A DNA stretch of 64,000 nt from DATEEG01 sp035525055 (lineage in GTDB: Bacteria; Actinomycetota; Acidimicrobiia; Spongiisociales; ZC4RG35): assembly GCA_035525055.1 (NCBI GenBank), contig DATLEZ010000175.1, positions 6,161-70,160 of the forward strand. Direction: 5' to 3'. The first letter of the stretch is position 1. Each line of letters opens with the position of its first letter. A program made the translations under genes and the position numbers. The notes below the pieces were generated by a model that had not been told where the DNA came from, searched no databases, and saw only the letters and a list, made by a program, of their open reading frames with translations. This document shows positions 1 through 8,560 of this stretch, one piece after another.

Positions 1-754
1 CGTAGCCCATCCAGGCCAGGAAGTTGTTGTAGACCGGTTGCGCCAGGTATGGCCCGAGGAACTGGTTTCGCAGCATTTCCCGGACAACGCCCGGCTCATC
101 GGTGACGACAGTCTGCAGGCGGGCCATCACGCCGAAGTCGGCCGGCAACTCCCGACCGGCTGCCTCGGCCCCCCGCCGGACCTCGGCGAGTTGTCGTATT
201 ACCACTCGCGGGGGCATCAGGTTGAGGCATACCCCATCGCCGACCTCGCCTGCCAGCGCCAGCATCCGTGATCGGAGCGCACCAATGAATATCGGGACGG
301 GACCCGCAGGAAGAGTGGCTGGCCGAAATCGACTCATGGTGAGAGTCGTGCCGACGTAGTCGCCCTGGCCTGTCAGCGCCTGTCTGACCGCCAGCGCGGT
401 GTCACGGACCCGGGCGAGCGGTTTGGTCAGGGGAACACCATGCCACTGTTCGACGATCACACCGGAGGATGATCCGAACCCAAGTCGAAAGGGCCGCCCA
501 CCCATGAGTTGGCTGACCGACGCCGCCGCCGTGGCCAGCGCCGCCGGGGTCCGGGTGTAGACGGGAACTACCGCGACCCCGCACTCCAGCTTTTCGGTCC
601 GCTGAGCGATGGCAGCGGCGAGGACAAATGCATCCGGTCCGGCGACCTCTGCCAGCCAGGCCTGGCCGTATCCGAGGTCCTCGGCAAAGTGGCACAGGTC
701 GGCGAGTTCGGAAACGCTCAGACCGGGCGTGGATGGGCTGAGTGCCAGCTCCAT
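1..754 (-). CDS. LLM-class (F420-type) oxidoreductase, 3' end missing
   Basis: About 251 residues are readable leftward from the ATG at 754; the C-terminus runs off the window. The protein opens MELALSPSTPGLSVSELADL and continues with the TIM-barrel pattern of luciferase-like monooxygenases, including LGFGSSSGVIVEQWHG, GPVPIFIGALRSRML and AGEVGDGVCLNLMPP. Members of this family use reduced F420 or FMN to oxidise or reduce small organic substrates; the substrate here cannot be read. No strong Shine-Dalgarno precedes the ATG. It follows a membrane-protein gene on the same strand across a long hairpin, so it is probably transcribed separately. Confidence 0.8.
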   Translation of the reverse strand, partial: MELALSPSTPGLSVSELADLCHFAEDLGYGQAWLAEVAGPDAFVLAAAIAQRTEKLECGVAVVPVYTRTPAALATAAASVSQLMGGRPFRLGFGSSSGVIVEQWHGVPLTKPLARVRDTALAVRQALTGQGDYVGTTLTMSRFRPATLPAGPVPIFIGALRSRMLALAGEVGDGVCLNLMPPRVVIRQLAEVRRGAEAAGRELPADFGVMARLQTVVTDEPGVVREMLRNQFLGPYLAQPVYNNFLAWMGY

Positions 755-776
755 GGGCAGGGAACCGTAGTCAATA

Positions 777-834
777 CCCCTTTCTTGTGACGGTTCGCCT
801 ACCGCAGAGGTGGCGAACCGTCACAAGAACGGGG
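777..834. terminator. Long perfect hairpin between two leftward genes
   Basis: An 18-bp perfect inverted repeat (782-799 with 812-829, arm TTCTTGTGACGGTTCGCC) encloses a 12-nt loop. After one mismatch the stem extends by four C:G pairs (777-780 with 831-834). It starts two bases after the stop of the upstream gene (836-1312). It has no clear T tract on either side, so it may be a terminator, an mRNA-end stabiliser or a dispersed palindromic repeat. Confidence 0.5.
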
Positions 835-835
835 A

Positions 836-1312
836 TCACTCGGGAGCGGCGCCTTCCGGAAGCCGCGGGAGTGCGCGCCAGAGCAGCACCAGATAGACGA
901 AGCCGGCGCCTTCTTTGAGGAACCGCCAGGGATCGGACAGGGCCCGGGACCAGGCCGAACCTCGCGGCCAGGGAGCGAACTCCGTGCCGAAGAGAGGCCA
1001 TAGGAAGGTCTGCTCCCTCACCCATACCCCGTCGAGGACTAGGTGGAACAACCAGGCTACGACGATCGTCATGAGCTGACGACGGCGGCGCCCCCTTCGG
1101 TTGGTTAGAAGGATCACGATGGCCGCAACCGTTGGAACGATCAGGGTGTGGCCCCAACGCTGACGGTTGGGCTCCCCCAGAAACGCTCCGGCGACTAGAT
1201 CGATCGCATCGGGGATAACGGCGCCAAGGATCAGGAGCCTCAGGTCTACCTTGGGATCCCGGAAGATCCAGCGAAAGAGGAAGATCGACCCGGCGACGTG
1301 CCACAGGATCAC
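836..1312 (-). CDS. Membrane protein resembling metal-dependent hydrolase (YdjM/DUF457-like)
   Basis: 158 aa with a GTG start. It has about four hydrophobic segments and the spaced acidic/histidine residues of membrane-bound YdjM-like putative hydrolases: GAVIPDAIDL near residue 35, RWGHTLIVP near 55 and WLFHLVLDGVW near 90. The family is predicted to be an inner-membrane metal-dependent hydrolase of unknown substrate. It begins 9 bases after the RNase H stop and probably belongs to the same leftward operon (Nif3, zinc ribbon, RNase H). Family assignment is from motif spacing only. Confidence 0.55.
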   Translation of the reverse strand: MILWHVAGSIFLFRWIFRDPKVDLRLLILGAVIPDAIDLVAGAFLGEPNRQRWGHTLIVPTVAAIVILLTNRRGRRRRQLMTIVVAWLFHLVLDGVWVREQTFLWPLFGTEFAPWPRGSAWSRALSDPWRFLKEGAGFVYLVLLWRALPRLPEGAAPE

Positions 1313-1321
1313 CGGCCCGTC

Positions 1322-1753
1322 TCAGATCCCATCAAGGGCAGCGTTGGCGAACGCATCGGCAACGGCATTCTCTTCCCTGGGGACGTGCTCGAGCCGGTGC
1401 GGCACTTTCGACAGAAGCCGCTTCGCCTCGAGGTAGAGGGGCTGCAACGCTGCGTTCTTGACGCGGTACCGGCCTTCCAGCTGCCGAATCAAGAGCTGGC
1501 TATCGGCCCGAACCGTGAGCCGCTCCGGACGATGATCGAGAGCGAGCTTCAGTCCCTCGACCAGGGCCTTGTACTCGGCCACGTTGTTCGTGGCGTGCCC
1601 GATCGCCTCTGAGACTCTCCCCACCAGCTCCAGGCGCCCACCCTCCAGGCGATATAGGGCCGCGCCGATCGCCGCCCGCCCGGGGTTGCCCCGCGAGGCG
1701 CCATCCGAGTAGACGACCCACTCGCCGCCGGTCTGATTCGAATCTGACGTCAC
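1322..1753 (-). CDS. RNase HI family protein
   Basis: 143 aa from a GTG at 1753 that overlaps the upstream TGA as GTGA; the longer frame to 1999 is a read-through of the neighbouring gene. The catalytic acidic residues of RNase H are visible: YSDGASRGNPG (Asp), NNVAEYKAL (Glu), RADSQLL (Asp) and VPREENAVADAFAN (final Asp). It should cleave the RNA strand of RNA-DNA hybrids. It is the short actinobacterial form, without the C-terminal phosphatase domain seen in some relatives. It is co-translated with the zinc-ribbon gene, a neighbourhood common in actinobacteria. Confidence 0.85.
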   Translation of the reverse strand: MTSDSNQTGGEWVVYSDGASRGNPGRAAIGAALYRLEGGRLELVGRVSEAIGHATNNVAEYKALVEGLKLALDHRPERLTVRADSQLLIRQLEGRYRVKNAALQPLYLEAKRLLSKVPHRLEHVPREENAVADAFANAALDGI

Positions 1754-2481
1754 AGGACCAGGATGCGCATGCAGTGAAGACAGCGCGGCGGGTCCCAGTC
1801 GGCGGCTTCGGCTTGCTCGGGCAGGGACAGCGCCAGGTGGCACCCTCCGCATTGTCCTCCGGTCAGCCTCCCGACGGCCACGCCTTCTTTCGACTTTCGA
1901 AGTTGTTCGTACAAAGCGATCAGCTCGGAAGAGATAGTCGCGCCGATCTCCCGCTTCGACTCCTCTTGCCGACCGATCTGGGCGTCGATGTGACGCCACG
2001 CCGCCGCGATGACGTCCTCAAGCGCGGCCACCTCCTGGCCCGTGGTGCTCAACCGCGCATCAAGCCGACCGACCTCGGTTCGAACTGGATCGACCTGATC
2101 GATCAGTCCGAGCACACGATCCTCGAGGGCGCTCTGCTGACCTCGCAGCGACTGCACCTCGAGGCGCTTCTGCTCGGTCTCGCGCCCACTCATGCCACCA
2201 GCGAAGAGGCGGGTCTCCGATTCTTTGAGCTTGATCTCAACGAGCTCGAGTTCGCCTTCGGCCTTGTCGAGGTCGAGCTCGAGGCTCTTCAGCTCGACTG
2301 CCTTGCCCTTTCGGATCTCCTCCAGCCGCTCACGGCGTCCGGCCGCCTCCTGATATGTGGTCAGTTCGGGCAAGGTCTGGCGTTGATGGATCAGGCGATC
2401 GATCGCGAGATCGACCTCCTGCAGATCCAGGAGGTCGGACAGGCTCAATCCACCCGGGGACGAAGTCGGGGCGGGACCCAT
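1750..2481 (-). CDS. Coiled-coil C4 zinc-ribbon protein
   Basis: 243 aa. The ATG at 2481 is chosen over one at 2496 because GGAAGGAGAA lies just upstream and the ATG overlaps the Nif3 stop as TGATG. Residues about 20-170 are a long charged heptad-rich coiled coil. The C-terminus has the zinc ribbon CGGCHLALS ... PRCLHCMRIL, with two CxxC pairs. Members of this family (DUF164-like) are thought to act in nucleic-acid or translation-linked processes, but no defined activity can be assigned. The Nif3 / zinc ribbon / RNase H order recurs in actinobacteria. Confidence 0.8.
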   Translation of the reverse strand: MGPAPTSSPGGLSLSDLLDLQEVDLAIDRLIHQRQTLPELTTYQEAAGRRERLEEIRKGKAVELKSLELDLDKAEGELELVEIKLKESETRLFAGGMSGRETEQKRLEVQSLRGQQSALEDRVLGLIDQVDPVRTEVGRLDARLSTTGQEVAALEDVIAAAWRHIDAQIGRQEESKREIGATISSELIALYEQLRKSKEGVAVGRLTGGQCGGCHLALSLPEQAEAADWDPPRCLHCMRILVL

Positions 2482-3569
2482 CAATTCTCCTTCCACGGTG
2501 TGGCGTCTTCGGTGAGGTCGATCACGCCGGGCATGATCGTACGGGCCACTGACATCAGCTTGATCACCCCGGGACGCTCGGTGGCGGCGTGGCCAGGGTC
2601 GATCGTACTCATGCCGAGGTCGAGAGCCGCCCGGGTCTGATGGTGGCTGAGGTCCCCGGTCACATAAACGTCGGCTCCGGTGGCGGCGGCAGCTTCGATG
2701 AACGAGCCGCCCGAGCCCGGTAGCAAAGCCACCCGGGTCACCGCCCGGCTCCGATGTCTCGAGCAGCGCCCCGGAGACTCAAGGATCGCCGTCACCCGGT
2801 TTGAGAAGTCCCCGAGAGTCATTGGACGGCCGAGGTTGCCGACCCTTCCGATCAAGCCCAGGTTGGCCCGGACCTCATGAAGATCGAAGGGCGGCTCTTC
2901 ATAGGGATGTGATTCATGAAGGGCGGCAACAACCCTGCTCTCCAGCGACTGCGGCAAGAGGATCTCGAGGCGAACCTCGGGCTCTTGGCTGATGCTGCCG
3001 ATTTGTCCGATGACAGGTTGGGCTCCGTGCCCCGGGATGAAGGTACCTATCCCTTCTGATCGAAACGAGCAACCGCTGTAGTTACCAATTCGGCCGGCGC
3101 CGGCCTCGGTCAGCGCCCTGGCAACGATTTCGATGGCCGCTGGCGGGACGAATGTGACGAGTTTTGTTAGAGGGGCCGGGTCGATCGGACCGAACCGGGT
3201 GACAGCGGTGAGGTCGAGAGCTGCAGCCAGGGCATCGGCGGTTCCACCTGTCGTCGCGTCCCAGGCGGTGTGAACGATCCCCACTGCAATTCCGGCCCGG
3301 GCCAGCCGGTAGGCGCGCCCGGTCGGGCCGGGACCGGCCACCAGTCGGGTTGTTGGCTTGAACAGAAGAGGGTGATAGGAGATCAGCAGGTCGACGGAGC
3401 CCTCAACTGCCAGCGAGGCGACCTGGTCGGTGACCTCGTGACAAACCGCCAGCCGCATGACTTCGTCTGCGGGGTCGCCGATTTGCAGTCCGTGAGCGTC
3501 CCATCCCGCCGCCTTATCCCCCGGGGCCTGCGCATTCAGCTCGGCAAGCACGGAAGCCACGGTCGTCAT
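2481..3569 (-). CDS. Nif3-like dinuclear metal-centre protein
   Basis: About 362 aa from the ATG at 3569 (MTTVASVLAELNAQAPG). An upstream in-frame start at 3644 would run into the kinase gene and adds no family-like sequence. Metal-ligand motifs of the Nif3/YbgI/DUF34 family are present: ISYHPLLFKP, IVHTAWDAT, TGDLSHHQ and DPGHAATE. The central region (about 130-230) is the PII-like insertion typical of longer bacterial members, with SHPYEEPPFDL. These proteins form toroidal hexamers; a role as GTP cyclohydrolase-like or metabolite-repair enzyme has been proposed but is not certain. Confidence 0.85.
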   Translation of the reverse strand: MTTVASVLAELNAQAPGDKAAGWDAHGLQIGDPADEVMRLAVCHEVTDQVASLAVEGSVDLLISYHPLLFKPTTRLVAGPGPTGRAYRLARAGIAVGIVHTAWDATTGGTADALAAALDLTAVTRFGPIDPAPLTKLVTFVPPAAIEIVARALTEAGAGRIGNYSGCSFRSEGIGTFIPGHGAQPVIGQIGSISQEPEVRLEILLPQSLESRVVAALHESHPYEEPPFDLHEVRANLGLIGRVGNLGRPMTLGDFSNRVTAILESPGRCSRHRSRAVTRVALLPGSGGSFIEAAAATGADVYVTGDLSHHQTRAALDLGMSTIDPGHAATERPGVIKLMSVARTIMPGVIDLTEDATPWKEN

Positions 3570-3603
3570 TCGGACTGAATGGTACCGAGTGGCCACGGGT
3601 GCT

Positions 3604-4905
3604 CTACCCGTCTGGATTGCCTGCCTTTGGCAGGGTGATAGCAAACACGGTGGTTCCGTCCACCCTGGTGTGCTCGATCGTCCCCGACATCGCTTCGATC
3701 AATGTTTTGGCAACGGAGAGCCCGAGCCCGAGGCTGCCCCGGACGGTGACCGAGGCGGGGTCGTTGGCAAAGGGCCGGAATGGGTTCGCCTCGGATTCGG
3801 GGTCGAGGCCCGGTCCGGCGTCGCAAACGGCCAACCGGTACACCTCCCCGGCGGAGCGACCGACGACCTGAATCGGTTCGGCGCCATGCCCGATGGCATT
3901 GGCGACAAGATTGCGGAGGGCATGTTCGAGACGGGAGGCGTCGACATTGATCAAGCAAGGCTCACAATCGACCTTGATCGAAATACCGAGTCGGAGGAAA
4001 TGGGACAGGGTGTGGTCAACGACCGCGGTTACAGCGGTTTCGGCAGGGTCGTATCCCACATTCTCGGCGCCGATCCGGGCAGCGATCAGGATGTCGTCGA
4101 CCATTCGGCGCAGGTTGCCGGACTCCTTGAGGATCGTCGCCAGGCCCTCTTCGATGAGATCCGGGTCGGGGTACGCGAGCAAGAGGTCGGCGAATCCGTA
4201 GATCCCGGTGATGGGAGTACGCAATTGGTGGGACAGGCCCGCGATGAGGTGGTCTTTGGCCTGGCCTAGTTCCTGCTGGCGAATCAACTCCGCCTCGAGC
4301 CGCTCTCTCTCGATCCTGCGCTTCGCCACCCGACGAAAACCGACGACGGTCATCGCTGGAACTAGGAGGGCCGCGATGAAAGAAGCGGTACGTGCCAGGC
4401 TTCCGGCTTCGGACCGCTCCCCGGCGATTCGACCCGACAAGACCCCCGCCTCGGTGCTCACGGCCCCGGCCAATGCTTCGACCTCTCGCAGGGTGGTGTC
4501 TTCCACCAGTTCCCGGGCAACGTCGGTGCGCCCGGCCTGCATGTGGTCGCCAACTTCGATGGTGCTCGACAGCAGACTCTCGGCCGAGACGACCAGTGAC
4601 TCCCGGGGAACCTCCAGAACGCCGAGCAAGCCGACGATGCGCTCGGCCGCCAGCACGGCTTCGACGGCGGCCTCAGCGGCCAGGACCGCCTGGTCCATCC
4701 CTGCGGCCGCGAAGGCGACAACTAACGACGCCCGATGGGTGGCCGTTTCAGCCGAGGTACGCTCGAGAGTGGAAAGATCCTGGGCATCGGCGCCGATCCG
4801 TTCGACCTGATCGGCCCGGGCGAAGACGACGCTGGCACCGATGGCCACTGCCACAGCGACGATCAAGGCTCCATTGCCCCAGGAACTAGTCCTTCGGTGA
4901 GTCAT
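3604..4905 (-). CDS. Membrane sensor histidine kinase (orphan)
   Basis: 433 aa. Membrane segments lie near residues 12-29 and 172-190, enclosing a helical, alanine-rich sensor region. The kinase core follows: H-box GLSHQLRTPITGIYGF (His226), N-box NLVANAIGHG, G1 DAGPGLD and G2 GSLGLGLSVAK. No HAMP domain is obvious and no response regulator is adjacent, so the partner is unknown. Its start codon lies 57 bases from the divergent secreted-protein gene across a perfect inverted repeat, so the two genes may be co-regulated. Confidence 0.85.
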   Translation of the reverse strand: MTHRRTSSWGNGALIVAVAVAIGASVVFARADQVERIGADAQDLSTLERTSAETATHRASLVVAFAAAGMDQAVLAAEAAVEAVLAAERIVGLLGVLEVPRESLVVSAESLLSSTIEVGDHMQAGRTDVARELVEDTTLREVEALAGAVSTEAGVLSGRIAGERSEAGSLARTASFIAALLVPAMTVVGFRRVAKRRIERERLEAELIRQQELGQAKDHLIAGLSHQLRTPITGIYGFADLLLAYPDPDLIEEGLATILKESGNLRRMVDDILIAARIGAENVGYDPAETAVTAVVDHTLSHFLRLGISIKVDCEPCLINVDASRLEHALRNLVANAIGHGAEPIQVVGRSAGEVYRLAVCDAGPGLDPESEANPFRPFANDPASVTVRGSLGLGLSVAKTLIEAMSGTIEHTRVDGTTVFAITLPKAGNPDG

Positions 4906-4906
4906 C

Positions 4907-4961
4907 GAATTGGTATCGGATCGGGCTCGTGAAAACTGTGGCCCCGAGCCGATACCAATTC
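4907..4961. promoter_or_regulatory. Inverted repeat flanking both starts of a divergent gene pair
   Basis: GAATTGGTATCGG at 4907-4919 pairs perfectly with CCGATACCAATTC at 4949-4961. Each arm lies one base from a start codon (ATG 4905 leftward, ATG 4963 rightward), so both genes have the same 13-base leader CCGATACCAATTC before their ATG and neither has a Shine-Dalgarno. It may be a shared operator, a conserved translation-initiation context or a source of antisense pairing between the two mRNAs. Confidence 0.5.
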
Positions 4962-4962
4962 A

Positions 4963-5760
4963 ATGAAACAGGCAAGGCGCGGGCTGGGAGGTTGGCGGCA
5001 GGCTATCCTCATCACCGGGCTCCTATCGATACTGATGGTGGCCCTTCCGGCCCAGGCCGGCCTGGGAGATCTGCGCGATGACCTCCTCGATCCGATAGAA
5101 GACGTACCAGTCGTCGGACCCGTGGCGGGCGACCTGATCGACCCGGTCGTTGATGAAGTACTGGCCCCGGTGCTCACCCCCATCGTGGACACAGTCGTCA
5201 CGCCCATCGTCGATGAGGTCGTGACGCCGGTGCCCGACAACGTGGTAGATCCCGTGACCGAGACGATCCCAACTGTGGGAGAAACCACGACTACAACTCT
5301 CCTCGTTGGCGTGCCTGATCAGGAGGCAGCTGTCAGCGATTCGTCGGGGTTTGGCGTCTCCTCATCGGGATACCCCGGCGGCGTCCTCCTCACCGACTCA
5401 AACAACGATGGCGAGGTTCTTCTGGTCCAGTCGACGACCGACCTCCAGAGCCTCGAAGCAGCCCGTGCGCTGCAAACCACCCTGGTTGACAGCGGCGTCA
5501 CCGAACTCTCGATCGTCGAAGTCGCCCAACCAACCGCTGCGGAGATGGTCGACGCCGGTTGGCTCAACGGGTTGACCAATTGGCTGCGCACAAGCGCCGA
5601 TGGACTGCTCAACCTCCTGGCTTTGCCAATCCGCCTCCTTGAGTTGTTGGCCCGGGCCTTGCTGACGGCAGGCTCCGGCCTCATCGCTCCGCTTTCGATG
5701 CTTCTGGCATTCACTGCGGTCCTGATCAAGGATCGCCGCTGGGGCCACGCCGAGGTTTGA
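4963..5760 (+). CDS. Secreted/anchored protein with Pro-Val-Asp repeat region
   Basis: 265 aa. A signal peptide (about residues 1-32, ending LPAQAGLG) is followed by a low-complexity region (about 35-105) of repeated D-P-V-x-D / T-P-I-V-D steps, then a Thr-rich linker. A middle segment around QSTTDLQSLEAARALQTTL may form a small alpha/beta fold. The C-terminus (about 215-255) is strongly hydrophobic and ends RRWGHAEV, suggesting a membrane anchor. I do not recognise a family. It is divergent from the histidine kinase and followed by a terminator, so it is monocistronic. Confidence 0.6.
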   Translation: MKQARRGLGGWRQAILITGLLSILMVALPAQAGLGDLRDDLLDPIEDVPVVGPVAGDLIDPVVDEVLAPVLTPIVDTVVTPIVDEVVTPVPDNVVDPVTETIPTVGETTTTTLLVGVPDQEAAVSDSSGFGVSSSGYPGGVLLTDSNNDGEVLLVQSTTDLQSLEAARALQTTLVDSGVTELSIVEVAQPTAAEMVDAGWLNGLTNWLRTSADGLLNLLALPIRLLELLARALLTAGSGLIAPLSMLLAFTAVLIKDRRWGHAEV

Positions 5761-5763
5761 CTA

Positions 5764-5797
5764 CCGCTCTCGAGTGGTCAAATAGAGAGCGGATTTT
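5764..5797 (+). terminator. Rho-independent terminator
   Basis: Inverted repeat CCGCTCTC (5764-5771) and GAGAGCGG (5785-5792) with a 13-nt loop, followed by ATTTT. It begins 3 bases after the stop of the secreted-protein gene. Confidence 0.65.
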
Positions 5798-5798
5798 C

Positions 5799-6239
5799 CT
5801 ACGAAACGAGATTCGACACGTCGATGGCGATTGCCGCCAGCAGCATCGCGAGCACCACCCCGATGAAGGCGGTGTAGGACCAGCGCGCTCGGTGGTCGGC
5901 GATCCAAAAGCGCCGTACTCCCCGGATCCCCATCACGATTGCGAGTGAAGAGAGAACGATGCTGATCGGGGCATCGAGAGCGTCCAGGAAGCCAAAGAAC
6001 GGTGCCAGGATCGGGATGAGGAGGTATGTGATCGTGCACCGAATTCCCGATATCACGATTGCTGTGGTGGTCGACCGGCGGGCGCCGAATACCGCGGTTT
6101 TGTCGACTGCATCGCCAACCCGCAACAGCTTGCGGACGAACCGATCAGCCGGCGGCCTTGATTGGTGGAGGTCCTCGACGACGCTAATTGGCGCCTCCTG
6201 AAACAAGCAGATCCGGTGATCGAAGCGAGCCCCGGTCAC
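5799..6239 (-). CDS. Small membrane protein at the end of the heme operon
   Basis: 146 aa with three likely membrane helices: one around CTITYLLIPILAPFFGFLD, one around SIVLSSLAIVMGIRG, and a C-terminal one around YTAFIGVVLAMLLAAIAI. The assigned start at 6239 overlaps the end of hemY by 56 bases; no better start lies downstream, so the true N-terminus is uncertain. I do not recognise the family. Its position suggests co-transcription with the heme genes but not a proven role in heme synthesis. Confidence 0.5.
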   Translation of the reverse strand: MTGARFDHRICLFQEAPISVVEDLHQSRPPADRFVRKLLRVGDAVDKTAVFGARRSTTTAIVISGIRCTITYLLIPILAPFFGFLDALDAPISIVLSSLAIVMGIRGVRRFWIADHRARWSYTAFIGVVLAMLLAAIAIDVSNLVS

Positions 6240-7656
6240 TGAGAGCCATTAACACCGCGTCCGCCGCGTTTCGACCAGACTGAACACACTCGTTGAGGCC
6301 GATCCCGTGGAAACCGGCTCCGGCCACCTTCAGGGCCGGATACCCCGAAAGGGCCGATTCGACATCGCTCATCCGCTCGACATGACCCAAGGTGTATTGA
6401 TGGAGTCCGCCCGCCCACGCTCGAGTTGTGGCCCGGACCGGATCGGCGGTCAAACCTAAGATCCCGGCCAACTCTTCTCTTGCCACCGCCAGCAAACGGG
6501 CCTCGCCACTCATTGCCAGCTCCTGGCCCTGCGATCCACCAACGAACACTCTCACCATCTCGAAGTTCGGCTCGGGGACCCTGCCCATCCACTTTCGGGA
6601 AAGGTAAGAGGCTCCCATGATTCGGCGTCGTTCGACGGCCGGCACGACGAAACCGGATCCGGTCAGACCGGGGACGTCGGAGGCGCGGTAGACCAGGGTG
6701 ACTGTGGCCGTTGCGACCTGCTTGATGCCGGCCACCAGCGAGGAAGCCGCCGGGACCACGTCGGAGAGCAATGCCGCTGTCTCGCGAGCAGGTGTCGCCA
6801 GGACTACGCCTCGGGCCTGAACCTCGGAGCCGTCGTCCAGCGTCAGTCGAAAGCCTGCGCCCGGATTGGACCTCGTCAACCTCGTCACTCCGCGACCGGT
6901 CTTGACGGCAACGCCAGTGAGCGATTTGGCCAGGGCGTCGGACAGTTCTCCCATCCCGTCTTTGAAGCTGGCGAAATAGCTGAAGCCACGTCCGGTCACC
7001 GAGTCGGAAGCCGCTGCCTTGGCTGCTGCCGCTCGGGCCGCGAGGATCAGGCTTCGATGGGTCCGTTCCATGTCGAGAAACCTGGGGAAGCTCGCAGCGA
7101 GGCTCATCGATGATGGCTCAGCTGAATGAATTCCTGCAACCAGAGGCTCGGCGATGCGTTCGAGCATTTCCCGGCCCAAGCGCCGGGCAACGAACTGTTC
7201 GAGGCTCTGGTCTCCAGCCGGACCCCTTGGAAGCAAGAGATCACCGAGCACGCGGAGCCTTCCCTTCACTGACAGGACCGAGGTACGCAACACAGGCCAG
7301 ACCCGGGACGGAGCCATCAGGAGCAGTCCGTCTGGAAGCGGATGGAGGCGGCCCCGGGACCAAACGTAGGCTCCTCGATGCTCTGCCCGACTGGAGATCA
7401 CCCGGTCGGTGATTCCCAGTTCTGCGGCGAGTTCCAGCACCGACCCCTTGCCGGTGACAAAGCTGTCGGGACCGCCCTCGAGGAGGAAACCGTCATTGTG
7501 TTCGGTGATCACCTTGCCGCCCAAGCGGGGAGCCTCCTCGATGAGCGTCACGGTTAAGGCTTCTCCCGCCCCGGCGGTTATGAGGCGGTGGGCGGCTGCC
7601 AGGCCGGAGATTCCACCCCCAATGACCGCGACCGTGGAAAGGGAATCATTACTCAT
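6184..7656 (-). CDS. hemY: Coproporphyrinogen III oxidase (HemY/CgoX)
   Basis: 490 aa. It oxidises coproporphyrinogen III to coproporphyrin III in the coproporphyrin-dependent pathway. The N-terminal FAD motif VIGGGISGLAAAHRL, the early LGGKVITE and GGPDSFV blocks, and the C-terminal VAGAGFHGIGLNECVQSGR are diagnostic of the HemG/HemY-type family. Because hemQ is in the same operon, the coproporphyrinogen substrate is preferred over protoporphyrinogen. The ATG at 7656 overlaps the hemH stop by 8 bases. Last enzyme gene of the leftward operon. Confidence 0.93.
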   Translation of the reverse strand: MSNDSLSTVAVIGGGISGLAAAHRLITAGAGEALTVTLIEEAPRLGGKVITEHNDGFLLEGGPDSFVTGKGSVLELAAELGITDRVISSRAEHRGAYVWSRGRLHPLPDGLLLMAPSRVWPVLRTSVLSVKGRLRVLGDLLLPRGPAGDQSLEQFVARRLGREMLERIAEPLVAGIHSAEPSSMSLAASFPRFLDMERTHRSLILAARAAAAKAAASDSVTGRGFSYFASFKDGMGELSDALAKSLTGVAVKTGRGVTRLTRSNPGAGFRLTLDDGSEVQARGVVLATPARETAALLSDVVPAASSLVAGIKQVATATVTLVYRASDVPGLTGSGFVVPAVERRRIMGASYLSRKWMGRVPEPNFEMVRVFVGGSQGQELAMSGEARLLAVAREELAGILGLTADPVRATTRAWAGGLHQYTLGHVERMSDVESALSGYPALKVAGAGFHGIGLNECVQSGRNAADAVLMALSDRGSLRSPDLLVSGGAN

Positions 7657-8560
7657 CAGCGGCGTCGATCACGAGTTCGACAATCGTCTCAATGAGCCCG
7701 GGATGATGGTTAAGACAGCGACACCGTTGGAAAACGAGGCCGAGTTCTTCGGCCTGCCTTCGATGTTCGACATCGTTGTCGTAGAGGGTCTCGACGTGAT
7801 CGGAGATGAAACCGATCGGATCGACCAGGACCGAAGCCGCTCCCTCGGCGGCAAGGCGCTCTATGACCTCGTCGACGGTCGGGCCGAGCCACGGCTCCCG
7901 GGCGGCGGCACTCACGCTCTGATAGGCAAGGTGCCAAGCACTCAGTCCGATTGCCTCGGCGACCGCTTGCGCCGTCGCCAACAGCTGATCCGCATAGGGA
8001 TCACCCTGTTCGATCATGCGTTGAGGAAGGCTGTGGGCGGCAAAGACGACCGGGGTGTCGGCCGGTGCCAGAGCCAGAGCCTTCGACAGCATGTCGGCGA
8101 GCGCCCCTACGTAACCCGGAGCGAGGTTCCAATCGGGAACGAAGTGGAGACGGGGACCCCGGCCGTCCAAAACCTTCTCGACTGCCGCTTCGTAGGCGTC
8201 GGTTGACACTTCGCATCGATAGGGAGCCAGGCTGATCACGATGAGGTCTTCGATGGCTGCGGCCTCGATCTCCGCGGCGGCCTCAGCGATCGTTGGGCTC
8301 GCGTGCAGCATCCCGACAAATACGTCTGCGTCGATTCCCCGTCGCTTCAAGCCCTGACCGACAAGGGCGGCCTGACCCCTCGTAGTTGCCGGCAACGGAG
8401 ATCCACCGCCGATCTGTCGATAACGATCGACCACGGAAGTCATGACATGATCGGGGGGTGTGCGTGCCAGCACACTCTCGACAAAAGGCGGAACCTGGTC
8501 CAGGGTTTCGGGGCCGCCGAAGCCGACCATGAGAACCGAGAGGCGTCGCTCGCTATTCAC
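7649..8560 (-). CDS. hemH: Coproporphyrin III ferrochelatase (HemH/CpfC)
   Basis: 303 aa from a GTG at 8560 (VNSERRLSVLMVGFGGPE), overlapping the hemQ stop by 8 bases; longer in-frame starts would lie inside hemQ. It inserts Fe2+ into coproporphyrin III to give coproheme. Visible motifs include VDRYRQIGGGSPL, VVFAAHSLPQRM (catalytic His) and YQSVSAAAREPWLGPTVDE (acidic residue), and IGFISDHVETLYD near the C-terminus. The length fits the short monomeric Gram-positive type. Context with hemQ argues for the coproporphyrin-specific enzyme. Confidence 0.93.
   Translation of the reverse strand: MNSERRLSVLMVGFGGPETLDQVPPFVESVLARTPPDHVMTSVVDRYRQIGGGSPLPATTRGQAALVGQGLKRRGIDADVFVGMLHASPTIAEAAAEIEAAAIEDLIVISLAPYRCEVSTDAYEAAVEKVLDGRGPRLHFVPDWNLAPGYVGALADMLSKALALAPADTPVVFAAHSLPQRMIEQGDPYADQLLATAQAVAEAIGLSAWHLAYQSVSAAAREPWLGPTVDEVIERLAAEGAASVLVDPIGFISDHVETLYDNDVEHRRQAEELGLVFQRCRCLNHHPGLIETIVELVIDAADE

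Noticed and set aside
3893..4889. Several rightward frames inside the histidine kinase gene
   Set aside because: They are shadows of the leftward kinase, which has all expected motifs.
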